Shown here: positions 38,101 to 48,777 of the stretch, piece after piece
Layout: every line of letters begins with the position of its first letter
Numbering within the stretch: the first letter of the stretch is position 1
From: Euborellia annulipes
Lineage: Eukaryota > Arthropoda > Insecta > Dermaptera > Anisolabididae
Assembly (NCBI GenBank): GCA_023213315.1
Contig: JAKCPI010009546.1
Coordinates: 35,137 to 99,136 of the forward strand
Direction of reading: 5' to 3'
DNA length: 64,000 nucleotides
Notes under the pieces: generated by a model
What the model was told of the DNA's origin: nothing
The model's database searches: none
The model's input: only the letters and a program-made list of their open reading frames with translations
Program-made: the position numbers and the translations under genes

Positions 38101-39118
38101 ATATTGCCCCCCCCCCCCTCTAGAGCTACCCTAGTGGTCCGATGTATTACATATTATATATCATTTTACTCGGGAGAAAGTCTAGTTTCTGAATATATAA
38201 AAAAGAATATAGGTTAAGTAGGAAAAAAAATATTGCCCCCCCTCCCTAGAACACCCCCTAATGGTCGAATGTTTACCAAAAGCTTTTCAGTTCTTGGCCT
38301 CTACCCCTAGTTTATGAGTGCAAAATTTCAAAACAACTGAAAGAATAGTTTTTGAGTTGAGAAGTGATTGCGAAGAATTTGGCTTTCTACATTTGACTAA
38401 TTATTTCTCTGAAATCACTGTTTTTATTTTCTCTTAAATATGTAAGCTTTTTTTTTAATAGCAAGCAAAGAATTTCCAACCTTAATTAAAAAGAAAATGT
38501 GATTAGAATTCAATAAATAAAATGAATTATCGCATCAGTCACTGTGTTTCACTGAAGGCCAAGATAGAAGACAAAGAATTTATGAAAGGGAAGTTTTTAA
38601 TTGAATTTTATTGTAGAGCTATTTTGAAAACTATTTTCCATTAATTAAAAAAACTTTTAATTGAATTTAATAATAGTGTTAAATGAAGTAATCAGACATG
38701 GTTAATTAAAAATTATTAAAAGTAACCTTGTAAGTTCTCCTCCAATTTTTCTTATTATCTTGAAGCATTCTTTTCCAAAGCATAGACATCACTTCTGGAA
38801 AATGTTCATAAGTAAACGTCCCTTGAGCAACTTCTTGCATTAAAGCTCCTAAAAATTTTATAAAATAAAAGATTCATCTCCCTCCATTAATCTGTCAAAT
38901 GCATATAATAAATAATCACCTGTTGGCCCCCAAGCATCGTCATTTGTTGCCTCGCGAACTTTAGCTTCAATTTCCGTATAATTCATCACAACATTTGTGC
39001 TAATTAAAAATAAAATAAAATATTTTATAAACAAAATTTATAACCAAATTAATGTCATGGAAAATTTTTTTTTTAAATATACTTACACCTTATCGGCCAA
39101 TTCTCTTACTTTCCACAT
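29152..39118 (-). CDS. CLINT1: EpsinR / CLINT1 (ENTH-domain clathrin adaptor), hosting the Tel2 exon
   Basis: Minus-strand exons: 39118-39087, 38999-38920, 38848-38727, 37781-37639, 37562-37435, 37362-37215, 36022-35770, 35706-35325, 33965-33843, then 30826-30705 and 29322-29152, giving 567 residues. All junction phases agree. EpsinR binds phosphoinositide, AP-1 and clathrin at the trans-Golgi network and endosomes. The ENTH domain (about 1-150) starts MWKVRELADKVTNVVMNYTE and includes the DDAWGPTG and VRNGSERVVTSAREHIYDLR motifs. A charged linker and a 12-glycine run (exon 6) follow. KKIDLGAAANYG matches vertebrate CLINT1. EFGDF and EFADF fit AP-1 ear-binding motifs, and DLLSDLF looks clathrin-binding. 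The last exons (GSTWTNAGNLNINIDNLS) match the CLINT1 tail. Exon 9 can alternatively splice to the Tel2 exon. Confidence 0.94.
29566..29828 (+). repeat. tRNA-derived SINE, full-length, in EpsinR intron 10
   Basis: It has the same head, palindromic body and tail as the copy at 18990. It is antisense to EpsinR. The flanking direct repeat AACAGCTGACGT (29554-29565 and 29829-29840) is a 12-base target-site duplication, so this is a well-preserved insertion. Confidence 0.92.
29888..30100. mobile_element. Small MITE, Tc1/mariner-like ends
   Basis: The left end TACAGTGAAGG and its near complement CCTTCACTATA close a 213-base element with long arms (both contain CACCCATGCGTTTTCTACTT or its complement). 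TA lies at each border. It sits in EpsinR intron 10, just downstream of the SINE. Confidence 0.75.
30892..30897 (-). promoter_or_regulatory. Polyadenylation signal for the Tel2-containing transcript
   Basis: AATAAA on the minus strand lies about 20 bases after the Tel2 stop codon (30918-30920) and before EpsinR exon 10. It would allow the Tel2 exon to act as a true 3'-terminal exon. Competition between this site and splicing to exon 10 would set the ratio of fusion to short EpsinR. Confidence 0.6.
30918..33502 (-). CDS. TELO2: Tel2 (TELO2) terminal exon, in frame with EpsinR
   Basis: A single 2585-nt exon encodes a full Tel2: 834 residues from the ATG at 33422, or 861 counting from the splice acceptor (CATTGCAG, 33503-33510). 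Tel2 with Tti1/Tti2 and HSP90/R2TP stabilises PIKK kinases such as ATM and mTOR. The N-terminal half is alpha-solenoid-like. Residues about 495-510 (DSLDSDDDLEPYDMSND) match the acidic CK2/PIH1D1-binding site of human TELO2. The C-terminal half has FASCVAIVCIYPEECAKHLA, RIRMLDILAASAHELS, IAAKTRRFA and ELLDAVWYIRFA, all TELO2-like. The frame stays open upstream of the first ATG to the acceptor. With the 'G' left by exon 9 it gives a fusion of about 1331 residues. The exon has its own stop and AATAAA. Internal initiation at 33422 is the alternative. Confidence 0.93.
34175..34429. mobile_element. MITE with 40-base terminal inverted repeats
   Basis: The left end begins TATGGACGGTGTTATGCATA and the right end is its reverse complement; about 39 of 40 positions agree through the word CAAGCGCCATTA. 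The interior is AT-rich and non-coding. It lies in EpsinR intron 8. TA at both borders suggests a Tc1/mariner-like mover. Confidence 0.8.
34697..34923 (+). repeat. tRNA-derived SINE, 5'-truncated, in EpsinR intron 8
   Basis: It begins within the head (TATACCAAACGTCGCGGG) and keeps the B-box, palindromic body, GAGTGTGAATGAGAAAAAAG tail and A-rich end. It is antisense to the host gene. Confidence 0.85.
34955..35205 (+). repeat. tRNA-derived SINE, near-complete, in EpsinR intron 8
   Basis: The head reads CCTTGGTGTAGTTGGTAGGG, with B-box GGTTCGGATCCC, then body, TG-rich tail and poly-A. AAGGCGGG occurs on both sides (about 34943 and 35203) and may be the target duplication. The sequence differs from the 18990 copy, so it is a second subfamily or an older insertion. 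Confidence 0.85.
36425..36615. mobile_element. Non-autonomous hAT-like element
   Basis: The ends CAGGGCCGGA and TCCGGCCCTG are inverted repeats. The flanks CTTTTAGA (36417-36424) and CTTGTAGA (36616-36623) agree at 7 of 8 bases, fitting the 8-base duplication made by hAT transposases. It lies in EpsinR intron 6 and has no coding capacity. Confidence 0.8.
37861..38032. repeat. Near-perfect 80-base inverted repeat (cruciform-capable)
   Basis: The arms 37861-37940 and 37953-38032 are reverse complements at 79 of 80 positions around a 12-base loop. The left arm starts AATGGGTCGTTTTGATAACT. It lies in EpsinR intron 3, so the pre-mRNA could fold into a long hairpin. I see no other copy of these arms in the window and no target duplication. 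Confidence 0.9.
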
Positions 39119-39788
39119 TTTGTTTGAGTTTTCTAGTGTATAAAAGTGAAATTATAATATAAATATATATGAAAAAAACATGGATGTTTTGTGATTTTTA
39201 CATTGGAGAAATATTAAGATTATAGACAGCTGTAAATGTCAATTGAGATGGCGAAGGGAACGTCATCAAAACGAAGAGCCAACAGCCATTGAGGATCCAG
39301 ACTAGCCAACGTGAAAGAAAATTCCGCTATATTCAAAGAATTGATAAAAAAAATGTAGGAGATTAATTTATTATACATCTTTAATTATAAATTTTATTAT
39401 ATCTGCTTAATTCTCAATTTGTGGTTAATATTTTTTTTTTTTTTAATTTTTAAATATTTTAACGATAACATATATTTAACACTAAATCCAACACAAAATA
39501 TGAGTTAGTAGCCGTTATTAATTGCTGATTTAAATAATATCATTAATTATTAAAAAATTCATGTAGTTTTTTTTTCAATCAGAACATATTTAAATAAATA
39601 TTATTTTATAAAAATGTTTATAATGTTGGTAGTACTGGTTAACAATGTCTCACTTCTCTTTTGATCTCTGGAAACAGGAAAGAAGACATTTCCATTGACA
39701 TTGATTGACATCTGATTGACATTTCATATTGAAAGTATTATGTTTCTTTTTAATAAATAATTTAAGATTCTTTATTTATTTTATAAAT
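39119..39788. promoter_or_regulatory. Divergent promoter region between EpsinR and KCTD9
   Basis: The two start codons face away from each other, 670 bases apart, with no other gene between, so both 5' UTRs and promoters must lie here. Short duplicated words around 39690-39725 (TTGACAT, GATTGACAT) are the only visible pattern. No TATA box can be assigned with confidence in such AT-rich DNA. Confidence 0.55.
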
Positions 39789-42700
39789 ATGAAACGTGTA
39801 ATTTTATTTAAAAATGGAACTCAAGAGGATGGCAAAGTAATTTATTATTATATTATGCAATTTTATAAAATCTCTTGATAATATTCATCATAACAATTAC
39901 AATTATAGACAAAAATGTATTTAAATTGAATTGACTACCAATCAATTTAAATAGATACGAAAAAAGACCTTAAATGAAAAAAAAAAAATTCCAATTGTAA
40001 AATGAGTGATTGTCTCTTATTCTAGTTTTGTTTTTAAACAAAAAAAAAAAAAAAAAAATGACATTTGAGGGGTGTAGATGCAAAACTCACACTCTCCACA
40101 AAACAAAAATTGGAGAATGTGAGTTTTGCATCTACACCCCTCATTTCATGTAATCTTTTGATTTAAAACCAAGTCAAACAGTATATATTAAAAATTGCTC
40201 ATTTATTTGATAATTTTAACGAAGAATATTATTTTGGGTCGTCATAACCCAATGATTAAGTACAGATTTTGTGGTCATGAGAATAACAGACCTATTTCGC
40301 CTTTTGGGACTCTTAAATATATGTATATATTCACGTCAGCTTTTATTGTTTCGAAATGGCCAAAGGTGGATCGGGACCCAAATGAAATTTTTACTCTATT
40401 CCTATATAATATCATAATAATGTTAGGTCAATACTAACAAGAATTACTATAAATTAAAACTTTTTTGTTAGGTATTTTTGGTGACACATTCCATTGAAGA
40501 ACTTTTAACAGCTGCAAGTACAAAATTTGGAATTCAAGCTAAAAGGATATTTACTCCCCAAGGGGGAGAAATAGATGATATAAAACTTCTAAGGTAATTT
40601 TTTTCTTGGTTTCTTTCATTTTCTGGAATTAACTAACTTAATATAATTTCAATTTCATTATAGAGACGATGATATTTTATATGTATCTGAAGGAGAGAAA
40701 TTTATATACCAACAAGGGCGGGATAATTCTAAAACAACACTTACAGTCGCTGCTGTACCTCCTGCCACTTTATATCCTGAAGTTAATAAATCACTCGTTA
40801 TATCAAATTCAGAATGGGTCACTCTCAATGTTGGAGGGAAATATTTCACTACTTCAAGAAGTACTTTGACAACAAAAGAACCCATGTCTATGCTGGCAAG
40901 GTAAATAATTTAAATCACCCATTTGGACAAGACAAAATTAAACATAAACTTATAATAAAATCTTTTAATCCAAGTCTGTATTTAAAAGAAATAAATATTT
41001 ATTTGCAGAATGTTTGCTGAAGGAGAAGAAGGCTTTATGATGACACCAAGCAATGTTGACTCAAATGGAGCTTTTCTTATAGATAGAAGTCCAACATATT
41101 TTGAACCTATTTTAAATTATCTTAGAAATGGCCATCTGATTTATGACATAAATGTTAATCCAGAAGGTAATTATTAAATATGATTCGAAAAAAAGTTGCT
41201 GTTGATGATAGAAATATGAAGAGAAAGTACAGGAGCAGCAAAAAAAAATGGTGGTGCCAAAAAATTTTAGGCACAAAGTTGTCATTATTCTTGAGGCACA
41301 AAGGTCGGTTTAAATGTATATTTCTATATTTTTTTAAACGGGCGAGTGTCTATTCGAGATTAAACTCTCACATTGCATCAAACACCAGCCCTTTCTAAAA
41401 AAATCAACATGCGCCCGGTCCTTTGTGCATCATAAAATAATGACAACTTTGTGCCTAAACTATATATAAAATATAAGCCCAAAAGGACTGAAAATGAACA
41501 AATACATTTCCCCCAAAATGTCACCTTTCGCATATGTCATCCAGACTTTGTTTTTGCACCTCCTGTACTTGCTTTTCCTAATTTCTGGATTATTCAATAC
41601 AGGAAAACACCGTTTCACGATTCTCATTTGGCAATAGTGATAAATTAACCGCATTACGCAGGGGTTTCTGTATTTTCTTAAAAATGGAGAAAGAAAAAAT
41701 TCACTGGGTTAAAATATTAAATTCCAAAAGAGGATATTTTCTTTTTTAGGACTTCTTGAAGAGGCCAAATTTTTTGGCATTGAATCTCTAATACCTCAGT
41801 TGGAGACAACAATACAAAATAATCAGAGATCTCGGGATTTGATGCCTTTGACTCGACGTGATGTGATAAATGCCTTAGTAATGACAGGACTGACCACCGA
41901 GTTAAGATTTCAAGGTGTCAACTTGGCAGGTTCTGATTTATCTAGGCTCGATTTACGTAACATTAACTTCAAGGTAATCTATAAAAAAAATAATATATTC
42001 CTTTTCTTAAAAAAAATGCTTTATATAAAAAAATCCTCCAACAAAGTTGCCGTTTTCTTAAAGAATTTATTTTAACATTAAATAAAATAAAAGGGGAATG
42101 ACTTCCCCAAAACTTTCTCGTATATTCTTTTGGATCATCTGGGTGTGTGTGAACACGATTGCTTAAAAACGGTAGCAGCCAGATCTATGAAATTTGGTAT
42201 ATGCTCCAATCCCATAATAATATTATTACAAACCACAAAACCTTTAATAAACGCAACTTTAAAATTTTATTCAGGTTTATTCTAAAAACAGTTGACCTTG
42301 ATTCGAGCTGAAATAAAAACTCCTAGATAACATATTGTTTTTCTCATTTTATAGTATGCCTGCTTACACGGATGTCGCATGGTTGGGGCAAACTTAAGTT
42401 GGTGTTCTCTCGAAAGAGCCGATCTTTCTCATGCACAAATGGAAGGCGCTCAACTGCTAGGCGTAAAAATGCTCTGTGCAAATCTTGAAAGTGCAATTCT
42501 ACGAGGATGTAATTTTGAAGTAAGATTATTTTCATATACCGTAATAATATTAAGAAAGGTCTCGAGAAAGCATTCATATTTTAGGATCCAGCCGGAGCTC
42601 GAGCAAACATGGAAGGTGTAAATCTTAAAGGAGCCAATTTAGAAGGAAGCAACATGGCTGGTGTCAATTTAAGAGTAGCGACACTTAAAAATGCAAATTT

Positions 42701-42986
42701 AAAGAATTGTGACCTCCGAGCTGCAGTGTTAGCAGGCGCAGATTTAGAGGTAACCAATAAACAAAAATAAAAAGTCAAAAGAAGATATTTTAATTAATTC
42801 AAATTTTTTTTTTGTTTATTACCAATTTTTATTCATACAAATAATTAAAATAATTCTATTTATTTATAGAACTGTGATTTATCTGGAAGTGATCTCCAAG
42901 AAGCAAATCTACGTGGAGCAAATCTTAAAGACGCGGCTTTTGAACTGATGCTTACGCCACTGCATATGTCCCAAACAATTCGCTAA
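39789..42986 (+). CDS. KCTD9: KCTD9, BTB and pentapeptide-repeat CUL3 adaptor
   Basis: Coding exons: 39789-39836, 40472-40593, 40664-40900, 41009-41166, 41750-41973, 42355-42519, 42585-42749, 42870-42986, giving 411 residues with consistent phases (human KCTD9 has 389). The N-terminal ubiquitin-like/KHA part (about 1-90) starts MKRVILFKNG and includes RDDDILYVSEGEKF. The BTB/T1 domain runs about 105-190 (WVTLNVGGKYFTTSRSTL, GAFLIDRSPTYFEPILNYLR). The C-terminal half is a pentapeptide-repeat helix built from A(N/D)L-type units. The end LTPLHMSQTIR matches vertebrate LTPLHMSQSVR. KCTD9 is thought to bridge substrates to CUL3 ubiquitin ligase. The extra residues relative to human lie mainly just before the BTB domain. 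Polyadenylation hexamers lie near 43316-43393. Confidence 0.95.
40067..40142. repeat. Short hairpin in KCTD9 intron 1
   Basis: Two 31-base arms (40067-40097 and 40112-40142) are reverse complements with one mismatch around a 14-base loop. The left arm starts GAGGGGTGTAGATGCAAAAC. It is probably a tiny MITE. A pre-miRNA-like fold is possible but there is no other support. Confidence 0.8.
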
Positions 42987-44445
42987 GAAGAAAATTATCG
43001 GATATAAGAGACTCATGATTTGAGATAATTAACTTTTGAAAACGACAATATCATAAAATATTTATATGATATTAGTGTAACATGTATGAAAGAAATTGCG
43101 TTTTTTTCGTTCCTATATTCAATTTAAATAAGTGCTCGATCGAGGGCAGGGACTTAGGGGCAAACCGTAGAAAATACAATAATATTGTCGCCATTAGGGA
43201 GCACAAGGTACTTGCTTTTGTTACGGTACTGATAAATGGCTTTAAATTTGATCAATGTATAAAAATATCTCCAAATATAATATGGAGATTTTAATTTACT
43301 ATTATTGTCTATGAAAATAAATGTGTAGATGTCAAATGCTTATTTATCAGTGATTTTAGTTAATTTTTTCATAAAAACCTAGAATACAATAAAGAGTTAT
43401 AATTGCCTACTTGTCACCGTTATTAATATAGAAAAATTGAAAAGTTTAAGTTTATTTAAAAAGAAAAATGATCCTGATAAGCTTCACTTAATTTAAACAT
43501 AATTATTATATTGGTGTAAGAAAACGCACACATTTTTTTCCATGTCTTTTCGGGGTTATAGGCCGTATCGACTTTGAAGATACCCATTATTTAAATACGA
43601 GATATTAGTGAGTCCAGGCACATTTATTTATACCATTTGGTATGTAAATAATTTAAATAAATATTCATCCGACTGCCTGGAATCCAAACCTGGGCCTCAT
43701 GACTTTAAGACTATCAATATTGATATTTGCCAACATCTCTCGGCCACGGGGGGGGGGGGGGGCACATTGTTCTTCAAAAAAATTATAAATTCCCTTTAAA
43801 AAAATTTTAAAAAAATTTTAAAAAATAAAATAAAAATTGTACAAGCTTTCCTTTCCTTCAAGGACTTCATTAATCTTTTTCGGGGTTTAAGCTTTCTAGT
43901 ATCATTTTTCTTCTAGCTTCAGTTGTTTTAAAAACTTTAAGTAAAACAATATTGAGCCTTTTTATTAATTAAAAAAAAATTCATTATGTTATTGAGAAGT
44001 ATTTGTTAATAGACATGAACTGAAAAATATTTATTACAACTATTAATATTTATAATAAAAAATATATAAAACTTTTTTTGAATGTTATATATTATTGTAC
44101 ATAAACATATGTCGAAATTTTATATTTATGTTTATACAATGATAAATCTATTTGTTTCAAAGTTTAAAATATAACAAATATTAAATTATTACTTAATGAC
44201 TTTTTTTCCTCATCTTGTTAATCCCACTTATTCATTCATCTTTTAAAAAGAAGTTGATAATTAAATAAAATATGCGTCATCTCAATTTATCTTCCTCTTC
44301 AATTTCTCGAGGTGAAATAGAGGAAAAATTCGGTGAAATATTCTTTTTTTATAATTGATTTTAGAATTTATATTTGTTTCAAACATCTGATCTAGGAAAA
44401 AATGAATTTTTTAATTATTTACTTAAATCAAATAGAGATTAAATA
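42987..44445. other. Intergenic region with SINE fragment
   Basis: Past the KCTD9 3' UTR there is a divergent minus-strand SINE fragment at about 43605-43705 (palindrome ATACCATTTGGTAT and a tRNA-like head) and a 16-base G run near 43748. I see no gene. Confidence 0.6.
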
Positions 44446-46165
44446 TTAAGAAAATGAATGACCTTTGGCGTCTTTAAATACAGTAATATCAGAATCAGTA
44501 CTACTTCGATGTTCTTCTATTCTTTTCTTATTATTAACCATCTTATGTTTTCGCATATTTTTACTTCGTCGTCGTCGATTCGTAATTTGAATATTTATTT
44601 GATTTTGTCTAGCCTGAGAAATATTAATTCTATTTCAATAACTTACTTCGTGGGCCGCACATCAAAAATTACGAAAAAAGTGGGCCGCACATCAAAAAAG
44701 GTTGGGAACCACTGAGCTATACACTTGCGTCAATCTAAATATTTCCTATTTGCGGTATAGAAAGCAAATTGCCCTAGGACTCGCCTTTGGGAAGATTCGG
44801 GTACAACTAATGTTACTTTAATGGACTTTTTAGTTTTTTCCAATTCAATAAAAAAAAAAAAAAACGACCGAGCTTGTTTTTTTTCATTGCTCTTATTTAA
44901 ATGAATCACGAATTAAGTCTTGTGTCTATAATATCGGATTATCTTCAATTTTCTAGACAGTTTCGCAATATTGATTGTGTTGAAACTACAGATCTTTAAT
45001 CCGCAGCTTATCTCACAATTGAACAAAAAAATTAAATGGGCCTATGAAGGTAGGTGTTGGTTTTCCAATCTGTGAGATTTCTAAATGGTATTGGTTACAA
45101 ATCAAGACTGGAAGGGGGCACTGCCCCCTTGCCTCCCCCTCGATATGCCAGCCCATGGTAGTTATATTTGTAGTATATATTGAAATTGTATATATACTCC
45201 GAATGTGTTTAAAAATGAAGGATAGTACAGACAGCAAGAATAAAAAAAAATTGAAAGAATTTTCTGTCTAGGTTTCGATTGCAACTCGTAAAACATTGGA
45301 AAAGTTATAATAATGCTTGATGTATCATCGTGCATTTTTTTGATAATGAAATAATATTTAATTTCATTTAGTTGTTTTGTTCAGCCTCTCCTTTTGCTCC
45401 TCTCGCTCCTCTCGGTAAAAAGAAAAAAAAGATCTTTTTAACAAATAGAGCAAAAATTGAAGGAAATCCGGAAAATAATTCTTCATTATTTAATTCGCCA
45501 CCAACTTAATTTGTCAAAGTGGCAGCATTTTTCATATAATTTGAGAGAATTAAAGGTTTTTTTTTTCATTTGTAACTTGAGAGATACTTGTTTGTATTTT
45601 TTAGCTTTGAAAAGAAAAAAAACTTTGTTTGTTAAAGAGGGGAAACGAAAATAAACTCGCCTAAACCCGCGCTGTTGCTCTCTTTGTTCGGAATTAAACA
45701 TAATGTCTAATATTTTTATAATATTCATACCGATCGGCACTTATTACAAATCAAATATTTTGTAATATTTGGTTTTCGACACTTAATACACTTTCGTCCA
45801 AAATTTTTTGAAGGTTCAATATCAGAGATAGATGTTGAATCAAGTTCATTATCTCCCCAAAATTGTTCTGAATCGGTTATCGTTAAATTCCTTTTTGTAG
45901 ATTCCAACTGAAAATTATTATATATATATTACTAAATAATAAAGAATCATAATAAGATAATTAAAAAGTTTACTTCCAAGTCGGATAAAGAATCGGGGGA
46001 ATGTTTATAGAACGTTTGCATATCCCCCATAAAGTACTTTATATTATTATATCGGTCATGTGCTTGAAGAAAAATAAAATTTTTATTTTAACATTCTTTT
46101 TGTTAATAAGATATATATTTTTTAAACTTACGTAAATTGGACTTATTGGGTTTTGAGGGATTCAT
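44446..46165 (-). CDS. Small protein with one RanBP2/Mdm-type C4 zinc finger
   Basis: Minus-strand exons: 46165-46132, 46062-45974, 45907-45731, 44613-44446, giving 155 residues with consistent phases. The only domain I recognise is CIKCRKPNITKYLICNKC (about 82-99), C-x2-C-x3-N-x6-C-x2-C. This is the RanBP2-type spacing and is close to the Mdm2/Mdm4 zinc finger. The tryptophan normally two residues before the first Cys is replaced by Arg. The part before the finger is acidic and serine-rich, as in Mdm proteins. The part after it is basic (RRRRSK, KHKMV) and ends SSTDSDITVFKDAK. No SWIB/p53-binding or RING domain is encoded between 44.4 and 46.2 kb. It could be a reduced Mdm-like protein or an unrelated RanBP2-finger protein. 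Intron 3 holds repeats. The start is the first ATG; the frame is open for some 50 bases upstream. Confidence 0.65.
44650..44718. repeat. hAT-like remnant with a short tandem duplication
   Basis: The phrase GTGGGCCGCACATCAAAAA occurs twice, followed by GGTTGGGAACCACTGAG. That ending resembles the common hAT terminus (CAGTGGTTCCCAACC on the opposite strand). It lies in intron 3 of the zinc-finger gene. Confidence 0.55.
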
Positions 46166-46370
46166 TATTTTTTTTATTTCAGTGATTAAATTTGATGTCC
46201 ATTGTATAAAAATTTATAATTTAGTTTTATATTAAATAAAATTCCGACACATGTTTGTAAATATTACACTATTATTTATCATAATCTAGTATACAGTGTT
46301 TATAGAAACTTGTTGCTTTAAGCATAAAAATTACTAATACAGTACAAAGAAAATCACGATTGAAATGGAT

Positions 46371-46956
46371 TACAGTAGAAACTCGATTATCGATCCTGAC
46401 GAAAAGATCGCCTTCATTGCCACAAGCTAAAACTTGCTTCAAATCTTGCTACTTTCAAGTCTTTGAGACTTGAAATTTTTTTCATATTCTGCACAAAGTA
46501 TATTATATATAATATATATACGTTTGTTTTATTTTTTTAAACCAATTCAGTTTTTCCTCTTTTTTTTTTTAAATTTGTAATTGATAATTAAAGGTGGAAA
46601 TGGACTTATAAAATATATATTTAAGATTCCACATTCTATTCGGCAAAGATTTTGAAAAACTTGATCTTTGCTACAATGTGATTTGCGTCCGATGATAATA
46701 GCAACTTTCTATTGAATCGCTGCAAGCTTCTCCAAAGAATTATATATTATCAAAGGAAGGGGGTAATTACCTATAAAACTCCTCTGGATCCGCTATTGTA
46801 TATTATCACAGGGCACAAGTCCATTAAATAATCACTTTGTGGCATGGAGGATAGCCGAAATATTTACCGAATAATAAATATGCTGAATAATGGGAACCTA
46901 GATGAAGGAATTATCTGAACTCGTACCATCAGTCCGAAAAACAAATTTCTACTGTA
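46371..46956. mobile_element. Non-autonomous pogo/Tigger-like element
   Basis: The left end reads TACAGTAGAAACTCGATTAT and the right end TTTCTACTGTA. CAGTAGAA-type inverted ends with TA borders are typical of pogo/Tigger transposons. The 0.6-kb interior has no transposase frame. Confidence 0.6.
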
Positions 46957-48219
46957 TTATTGTGAGATTTGAATGAAATAATTCTAAATATACGAGAATA
47001 GGTGAAAACTTCAGAGGAAATATGCATTTAGAGCCGTTCAATTCCACGATATCTAATATAATAAAAGAATAATAATATAGAGAAACGAATATTGAAACGA
47101 GTATTGGGTAGTTGTGGTTTCTTGATGGCTGTATCTCGAAATAGGCTAAAAAGGCTGCAACAAATTCAGTGACTGCAGTTGGGCAAATTTATTCAAAAAA
47201 ATGAAGTATTTCAGGACGTTAATAATATTTTCCGTAATAATTCAAGAATAAGAAAAAAGATGAAAACACCAATGAACTCTATTATCCTTTTGTTGTATAA
47301 AACAAATGTATTAAGCAAATATGAACTATAGAGGGTGCGGCAAATGGATTTTACCCTTTAAGCAGCATATTCTTAAATGCCGCCCTGGCTGTATAAAAAT
47401 CATTTAATGTCTTTTTCGGCATCTGAGGACATTTAGACTAGGGTCCTACCGAAACCGAAACTTGTTTTAAACTTTTTCTTACGAATTTCATTCTTTTTTT
47501 TTTTAGTATATGCGTCTCACTCCATCTTTTCAAAATCTGGTTTCGGCTGCTTTTTGACCGAAACCGAAACCAGGATTTTTGGACGAAACCGAAACTTGGG
47601 TCGGTTCCTAATTTAGACTCAGTGCCAATTTTTTTAAATTAATTGGAACGGGAAGCGAACCCTTGACACAAGAGGCTAGTGATCTTCCATTGTGATGCAA
47701 GCCAGTTTCAGGGCTGGGAGGGGGGATATTCCAAATTCTACCTACAAAACGAAAAATTTTTTTAGTTACGGCCCTAATGCAGTTTACTCTTCATTTTCCC
47801 CTAAGCTCAAATACTGTAATCTGCTGAAATGGTGAGCATGTGCTAAAACTCTTTGCTAGTCTTTTTTTTTCTCAGGCTTTTTGTTTTAGTTTTTAATTTC
47901 AATTAATATTAATAAGAATGCCATATTACAGCACAAATTAATTTCTTACTTATTAGTTGATATTGCAAAGAGATATTCTTGTTTGTAATTTCGCATAATT
48001 TCTATTTTCCTTGCGAATGATCAAAGGTTGAATATAATTTTATGTTAAATAGTTTTCGAGAATTATTTGAATCAAGATATTAATATTCAACAAATGCCTC
48101 GATTCGGACTTGACAAGTCTTAGGTTAATTAACAAATTTTGTGAGTGTATAAATATACTGTCTGTATATATGAATATAAATATTTCGTTAGAACGTCGTC
48201 GTCGGGAACGAAATATATG

Positions 48220-48318
48220 TCGACACAAAAAATCTGGTGTGACAAGCACAGTACACAACTTTCGATTACCGAAGGTAATCGAAAGTTGTGTGCTGTGCGA
48301 TAGTCACAACAGATTTTT
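48220..48318. repeat. Short palindromic element (CTGGTGTGAC family), copy 2
   Basis: It starts GTCGACACAAAAAATCTGG and folds on GATTACCGAAGGTAATC. It ends CACAACAGATTTTTTT. The two arms are nearly perfect complements. Confidence 0.85.
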
Positions 48319-48609
48319 TTTTATATATAAATAAATATGTATATGTATACTCACAAAATTTGTTCAACGTTTAAGTTGTTTTCACTTCCTTTAAAAGGCT
48401 TTGAAATATTTATGATCTGGTGCATATTGATATGATAATATTTTGACTAAGAATAAAGATAATAAATTTAATGTTTGCTATGTTTTGATTTTATGTGGAG
48501 ACTAGATTTGGAAGAAGTTTCTTTTTCTTTCCATTTCCCCTTAATTACATTACATGCTCCAAGAACAAATTTCACACGTATTTGACCTTTCTCATTTTTT
48601 TTAAATTTT

Positions 48610-48777
48610 ATTAAGGTCTTTTTCGGCAGCGGAGGCCATTTAGACCCCGTCTCTATTTATTAGCTTATTTGGTAGCCAATTAAATTGAAATAAATTGTCG
48701 CATGAGACGGGATGCGAACCCGCGACCCTTGGTACAGAAAACCAGCACGCTAACCCCTACACCAAGGCCTGAGGGCT
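48610..48777 (-). repeat. Divergent tRNA-derived SINE
   Basis: On the minus strand the head reads CTTGGTGTAGGGGTTAGCGT with B-box-like GGGTTCGCATCCC. The body is different from the main family and ends with TAAATGGCCTCCGCTGCCGA. It represents an older or separate subfamily. Fragments of the same body occur near 47410, 47640 and 54150. Confidence 0.7.

Noticed and set aside
40067..40142. Pre-miRNA hairpin in KCTD9 intron 1
   Set aside because: The stem is almost perfect and short, more like a tiny MITE than a miRNA precursor; without small-RNA reads or conservation it cannot be called.
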